From Acidobacteriota bacterium (GTDB lineage Bacteria > Acidobacteriota > Terriglobia > Bryobacterales > Bryobacteraceae), in contig SYKU01000056.1 of assembly GCA_005808865.1 (NCBI GenBank), positions 1-32,156 on the forward strand: a DNA stretch of 32,156 bases, in the 5' to 3' direction. This document shows positions 27,765 to 32,156 of this stretch, one piece after another. Below the pieces are notes generated by a model. The model was not told the DNA's origin and did no database searches. It saw only the letters and a list, made by a program, of their open reading frames with translations. Position 1 is the stretch's first letter. Each line of letters begins with the position of its first letter. A program made the position numbers and the translations under genes.

Positions 27765-30413
27765 ATGCCACTCGCCCCCGGCACGCGATTTGGCCCATAT
27801 TCCCTCACCTCCATGATCGGCGCAGGCGGCATGGGCGAAGTTTACAAGGCGCGCGATTCCCGGCTGGAGCGGGACGTGGCCATTAAGGTTCTCCCCGCAC
27901 GATTTGCCGAGCAGCTCGCCATGCGGCAGCGCTTCGAACGCGAAGCCCGATTGATATCGATGCTGAATCACCCGCACATTTGTGCGCTGTACGATGTGGG
28001 CGATCAAGACGGGATCGCGTACCTCGTGATGGAGTATCTGGAAGGCGAGCCGCTCGACCGCCGGATCGCGCGGGGCCCGATGCCCCTCCACGAAGCGCTT
28101 GAAGCGGCGATTCAGATCGCTGGTGCGCTTGATCAGGCGCATCAGAAGGGCCTCATTCACCGCGATCTCAAGCCCGGTAACGTGATGTTGACAAGCGCGG
28201 GCGCCAAGCTGCTCGATTTCGGCCTGGCGAAAGCGGTCGCCTCTCCGTCAATCGCCGCGAGCGACGCGACGCTGACGAACAATCTGACAATTGTGGGCTC
28301 GATCGTCGGAACGCTTGCGTACATGGCGCCAGAGCGGCTGGGGGGCAAGGATGGTGACGCGCGGGGCGACATTTTCGCGGCAGGCGCGGTCATCCACGAA
28401 ATGCTGACTGGCAAGCGCGCCTTCACCGGAGACAATCAGGCCAGCATTATCACCGCGGTCATGTCGACCGAACCGCCGCCGGTTTCGCAGACGCAGGTGG
28501 TCGCCTCTCCGGCGCTCGACCGGGTCGTGCGAAAGTGCATGGCGAAGCAACCCGAACAGCGCTGGCAGACTGCGCGCGACTTGATGAGCGAGCTCCAGTG
28601 GATTGCTTCGAGCGGCGGAACGGCGCCGGCCGTCGTGACTGAACCCACGGCTCCGCGGCAGAAAAGCTGGATGCGTTGGGCGTCGTGGGCGGTGGCGGGA
28701 GCATCGCTGGCGGCTCTTGGCGGAGTCCTCCTCTTCAACGGCAGGGAAGCGAAACTCCTGGTGCCCGGACAGGTACGGCTCGAATTCCTTCCTCCCGCCA
28801 AGACGCAGCTTCTTCGGATCGACATCCCCACGCCATCGCCGGACGGCCGCCGCATCGTGTTCTCTGGCCACAGTCCAGGACGCAAACCTCAATTGTGGAT
28901 TCGGAATTTGGACTCGGCCGAGGCCCGCCCCATCCCCGGAGCAGAGGGTGGCGTGCTGCCGTTCTGGGCTCCAGACAGCCGCAGGATTGGGTATCTCGGA
29001 GACGACCGCAAACTTTGGGCTGTCAACCTGGACGGCGGTTCACCAGCACCAGTTACCGACGTTGGCCTGAACTTCGGTGGCGGCACGTGGAACCAGGACG
29101 ACGTGATCGTTTTCGGCAACTCCGGCAAGCTAATGCGCGTCGCCGCCAGTGGCGGTTCACCCGCGCCGATCCCGGTCACCGGATCGTGGTTCGCCTATTG
29201 GCCTGCGTTCCTTCCCGACGGCAGGCATCTGGTCTTCAACGCCAACTCGGGCGATCAGGCAAGCGCGGCAGTGTTCGTGCTTCCCTTGGCCGGCGTCGAA
29301 CCGAAACGCCTTCTGCAGGGCGACTCCAAGATCGTGCCGGACCGGCCTGGCTGGCTGCTGTACAACCAGGGAGCCATCCTGTTCACCCGGCCGTTCAGCA
29401 CCTCCAAGCTCGCTTGGGACGGCCAACCAACGCAGCTTGCCGGCGGTTTGTTCACCTTCGGCACTGACACGGCCGGAGCCAGCTTCTTCGGCTCGTGGAA
29501 CGGAGTGATTGCCTATCGAACCGGAACAACGGCCCAAGAACGCCAGATGGTTTGGTTTGACCGGTCAGGACAACGCGTGGCCGTGACGGGCGAACTCGGC
29601 GGTTACTCCAATCCCGCGCTTTCCCCAGATGGGCGTTGGCTAGCTGTGTCCGTGGAGGATCCGCGGGTGGGCAAACGCGACATTTGGGTCTACGATCTCA
29701 AGCGAGGGACTTCGACGCGATTGACGTCGGATCCTGGGGACGAATTGAATCCCGCCTGGTCGCCGGATGGCAGGCGCATCGCATTTACCGCGTCCAGGAA
29801 ACAGGGGCAGCGCGAGGTCTACATCCTCGACGCGATTGGCGCGGGTGAGCCGGAACAGATCAGCAGTGGCGATGGACTGAAAAATGTCGAGCAATGGACG
29901 CCGGACGGGAAGTACCTGCTGTTCAACGAAGATACGCAGCAGAATGTCGATCTTAAGTTGCTTGCCCTCTCGGCCGGCCGTGGTGTGACGCCGCTGTTTC
30001 CTTCCCGGTTTCGCGAGGACATGGCGCGGGTTTCGCCTAATGGCCGGTGGATCGCGTATTGCTCGAATGAGTCGGGCAGGAGCGAGATCTATGTGAGGGG
30101 GTTCGACCCGGCCGGCGCCGGCGGCGGCCGCAAGTGGCTCGTTTCGACGGACGGCGGCACCGAACCCGAGTGGCGCCGTGACGGCAAGGAGTTGTTCTAC
30201 ATCCGCGGAGATAGGCTCACGTCCGTCGATGTTTCCACCGCGGGGCCGGAGTTCGACGCGGGTACACCCAAGCCGCTGTTTGAGAAAATCCTGGGCGAGC
30301 AGCGGCGGAACCGGTTTCTGGCTTCGCCGGACGGGCAACAGTTCCTCATGGTGCTGCCGCCGGAGGACCAGTCGAGGTCGGCCATCCAAGTGATTCTCGA
30401 TACGCCCCGCTGA
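27765..30413 (+). CDS. Ser/Thr protein kinase with TM segment and C-terminal PD40/TolB-like beta-propeller
   Basis: [74 protein letters not shown]; repeated [50 protein letters not shown]. Confidence 0.95.
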   Translation: MPLAPGTRFGPYSLTSMIGAGGMGEVYKARDSRLERDVAIKVLPARFAEQLAMRQRFEREARLISMLNHPHICALYDVGDQDGIAYLVMEYLEGEPLDRRIARGPMPLHEALEAAIQIAGALDQAHQKGLIHRDLKPGNVMLTSAGAKLLDFGLAKAVASPSIAASDATLTNNLTIVGSIVGTLAYMAPERLGGKDGDARGDIFAAGAVIHEMLTGKRAFTGDNQASIITAVMSTEPPPVSQTQVVASPALDRVVRKCMAKQPEQRWQTARDLMSELQWIASSGGTAPAVVTEPTAPRQKSWMRWASWAVAGASLAALGGVLLFNGREAKLLVPGQVRLEFLPPAKTQLLRIDIPTPSPDGRRIVFSGHSPGRKPQLWIRNLDSAEARPIPGAEGGVLPFWAPDSRRIGYLGDDRKLWAVNLDGGSPAPVTDVGLNFGGGTWNQDDVIVFGNSGKLMRVAASGGSPAPIPVTGSWFAYWPAFLPDGRHLVFNANSGDQASAAVFVLPLAGVEPKRLLQGDSKIVPDRPGWLLYNQGAILFTRPFSTSKLAWDGQPTQLAGGLFTFGTDTAGASFFGSWNGVIAYRTGTTAQERQMVWFDRSGQRVAVTGELGGYSNPALSPDGRWLAVSVEDPRVGKRDIWVYDLKRGTSTRLTSDPGDELNPAWSPDGRRIAFTASRKQGQREVYILDAIGAGEPEQISSGDGLKNVEQWTPDGKYLLFNEDTQQNVDLKLLALSAGRGVTPLFPSRFREDMARVSPNGRWIAYCSNESGRSEIYVRGFDPAGAGGGRKWLVSTDGGTEPEWRRDGKELFYIRGDRLTSVDVSTAGPEFDAGTPKPLFEKILGEQRRNRFLASPDGQQFLMVLPPEDQSRSAIQVILDTPR

Positions 30414-30540
30414 CGCCAGACCGGAGGCATACGCCCGCAGGCAGAGGCCAGTCCTTTGAGCAGAAGGCAACGAAAGCCTCCCTGGCTTAGTCTTGGTGGA
30501 AGCCGATCAGTTTGGTACCTCCGTTAGGACAGAGTAACGA

Positions 30541-30607
30541 TAGTCGCCAGGGGGCGAGCGATCCTGGTTGGACGTCTGAGAGGGGCGTCGGTCCACCCTA
30601 CGCCGTT
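30541..30607. repeat. intergenic direct repeat, copy 1
   Basis: TAGTCGCCAGGGGGCGAGCGATCCTGGTTGGACGTCTGAGAGGGGCGTCGGTCCACCCTACGCCGTT; near-identical to 30831-30898. Confidence 0.9.
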
Positions 30608-30830
30608 TTGTGAGAGCTTCAATTCCTCACGGTCTCGGAAAGCCAGGGAAACAACAGCCCTTAGGAACCTACTTCGAGCCCAAGAGCGCAATCAGGCCGC
30701 CAGCTAAAGTACCTCGCCAACTCAAGCCATCATGGCCACCAGCGAACTGCCGGTAGGGCAAGAATATACTTGACTGTACGCACGGTGGTGTGGCAGGAGT
30801 CGGCGGGTGACCGCCGCCCCTGTGCCGATC

Positions 30831-30898
30831 TAGCCGCCAAGGGGCGAGCGATCCTGGGTTGGACGTGTGCGAGGGGCGTCGGTCCACCCTACGCCGTT
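30831..30898. repeat. intergenic direct repeat, copy 2
   Basis: TAGCCGCCAAGGGGCGAGCGATCCTGGGTTGGACGTGTGCGAGGGGCGTCGGTCCACCCTACGCCGTT. Confidence 0.9.
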
Positions 30899-31120
30899 CG
30901 GGAGAAAACGGTTTCCGCATGGTGCCGCGGTCCGCTTGGTAGGCCCAAAAGGAAATTTCCCAGAACGGGACTTCCCGCCCGCATCGCCCAAATCCGAGCT
31001 TTGTACGAGTAGCGCGTAATCCGGCCACAATGGCGGGCGAGGCCACATCTTCCGAGTGGCCGAGTTCGCGCCCATCTGATGTGGGATAGACTTGATCATG
31101 AAGCCAGCGAGGGATGCTAC

Positions 31121-32023
31121 ATGGCGAAGTATCGGCACGCGTTGCCTCAGATGCGAGGCGATTTCTTTTTAACAGATGGAGGAATTGAGACCACCCTAAT
31201 CTTCCTTGAAGGCCTAGACATGCCTCATTTCGCGGCCTTCCACTTGTTCAATACGCCACAGGGCGAAGGGGCACTGAGAAAGTACTTTCGCACCTATGCG
31301 GAATTGGCCCAAAAGCATCTCACTGGTCTCGTGCTCGAAACGCCCACATGGAGAGCCAGCTCAGATTGGGGCGACAAGCTCGGATATTCTAGAGAGGCAC
31401 TCGCAGAGGTAAACAGGAAGAGCGTTCGGCTACTTGAGGAGATCCGAGACGAGTTCGAAACCTCTCACACACCAATCGTCATTAGCGGCTGCGTCGGACC
31501 TCGTGGGGATGGGTATGTGCCCGGCAACGTGATGTCTGACATGCAAGCGGAGAACTACCATGCCTTACAGGTCGAGACATTCGCAGGCACCGCCGTCGAT
31601 CTGGTAACGGCCATCACCATGAGCTACACGGAAGAAGCCATAGGTCTTACCGGTGCGGCCCGGAGCGCGGCCTTGCCTGTGGTCATTTCCTTTACGGTCG
31701 AGACTGACGGAAAGCTCCCGACGGGCCAATCCCTTGGCGACGCAGTTAGTCAAGTTGACGATGCGACCTCCGGCTACCCGTCCTATTTCATGATCAACTG
31801 TGCCCATCCCTCCCACTTCAGCGGCGTCGTCGGAGGAAACGAACCGTGGATAGAGCGCATCCGCGGGCTTCGTGCCAACGCGTCCAGCATGAGCCATGCA
31901 GAGTTAAACGAATCACCGGAACTGGATGCCGGCAACCCGGAGGAGCTTGGTCGAGACTATGCCGCATTGAAAGGACACCGCTTGAAGTACCTCAATGTCT
32001 TCGGCGGGTGTTGTGGCACCTGA
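31121..32023 (+). CDS. homocysteine S-methyltransferase family protein
   Basis: FFLTDGGIETTLIFLEGLDMPHFAAFHLF..LVLETPTWRAS..VISGCVGPRGDGY..SYTEEAIGLTGAARSAALPVVISFTVETDGKLPTG..YFMINCAHPSHF..LNVFGGCCGT; Zn ligands C and GGCC. Confidence 0.92.
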   Translation: MAKYRHALPQMRGDFFLTDGGIETTLIFLEGLDMPHFAAFHLFNTPQGEGALRKYFRTYAELAQKHLTGLVLETPTWRASSDWGDKLGYSREALAEVNRKSVRLLEEIRDEFETSHTPIVISGCVGPRGDGYVPGNVMSDMQAENYHALQVETFAGTAVDLVTAITMSYTEEAIGLTGAARSAALPVVISFTVETDGKLPTGQSLGDAVSQVDDATSGYPSYFMINCAHPSHFSGVVGGNEPWIERIRGLRANASSMSHAELNESPELDAGNPEELGRDYAALKGHRLKYLNVFGGCCGT

Positions 32024-32156
32024 GCTATGCGCTGTAGGAGGCGTCTCGGCAAAGTGAATTGAGAGCCAACCATTTGGGGACCCCGTTATCATGGGGTGAA
32101 ACTGAAACTTTGCGGAGTCGCGAGCTTCGCAAGCCAACCGCATGGAGGCCACCCAA

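Noticed and set aside
1-32156. CRISPR arrays, tRNA or rRNA genes
   Set aside because: No regularly spaced repeats or recognisable tRNA/rRNA sequences seen by eye; a tRNAscan/Infernal run would be decisive.

Overview
GC-rich bacterial chromosomal window. Gene content (Oar-like carboxypeptidase-regulatory/TonB receptors, an ASPIC/UnbV FG-GAP protein, a Ser/Thr kinase with a PD40 beta-propeller, GH29) suggests Acidobacteriota, perhaps Bryobacterales/Solibacter-like. That assignment is an inference from gene content only. Clear genes include tandem secreted/non-secreted paralogs of an uncharacterised family, a cupin, iron-containing ADH, DinB, a compact operon of a LysW-like acidic zinc-ribbon protein plus CarboxypepD_reg and thioredoxin-fold proteins, a sugar isomerase-murQ-murA-rhodanese operon, a tetraheme cytochrome with DUF421, TPR, ASPIC/UnbV, two Oar-like receptors, a MazEF-type toxin-antitoxin pair, a PEGA/PD40-type kinase and a homocysteine methyltransferase. 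The most notable non-genic object is a 149-bp MITE-like element at 26741-26889, with perfect 16-bp terminal inverted repeats, a 5-bp ATAAG target duplication and an internal 15-bp-arm palindrome. The best candidate for an undescribed protein system is the 7216-9211 operon, led by a LysW-like protein with a long D/E tail that lacks the C-terminal EDWGE. Other notable signals: a GH29 gene broken at two points, a G9 tract that shifts frame in an Oar-like receptor, several fossil gene fragments (PepSY-like, receptor N-terminus, cytochrome c, IPAG-type secreted protein), a repeated intergenic sequence, and a recurrent TANNNT box 5-9 nt upstream of start codons (leaderless-mRNA signature). No tRNA, rRNA or CRISPR was recognised.
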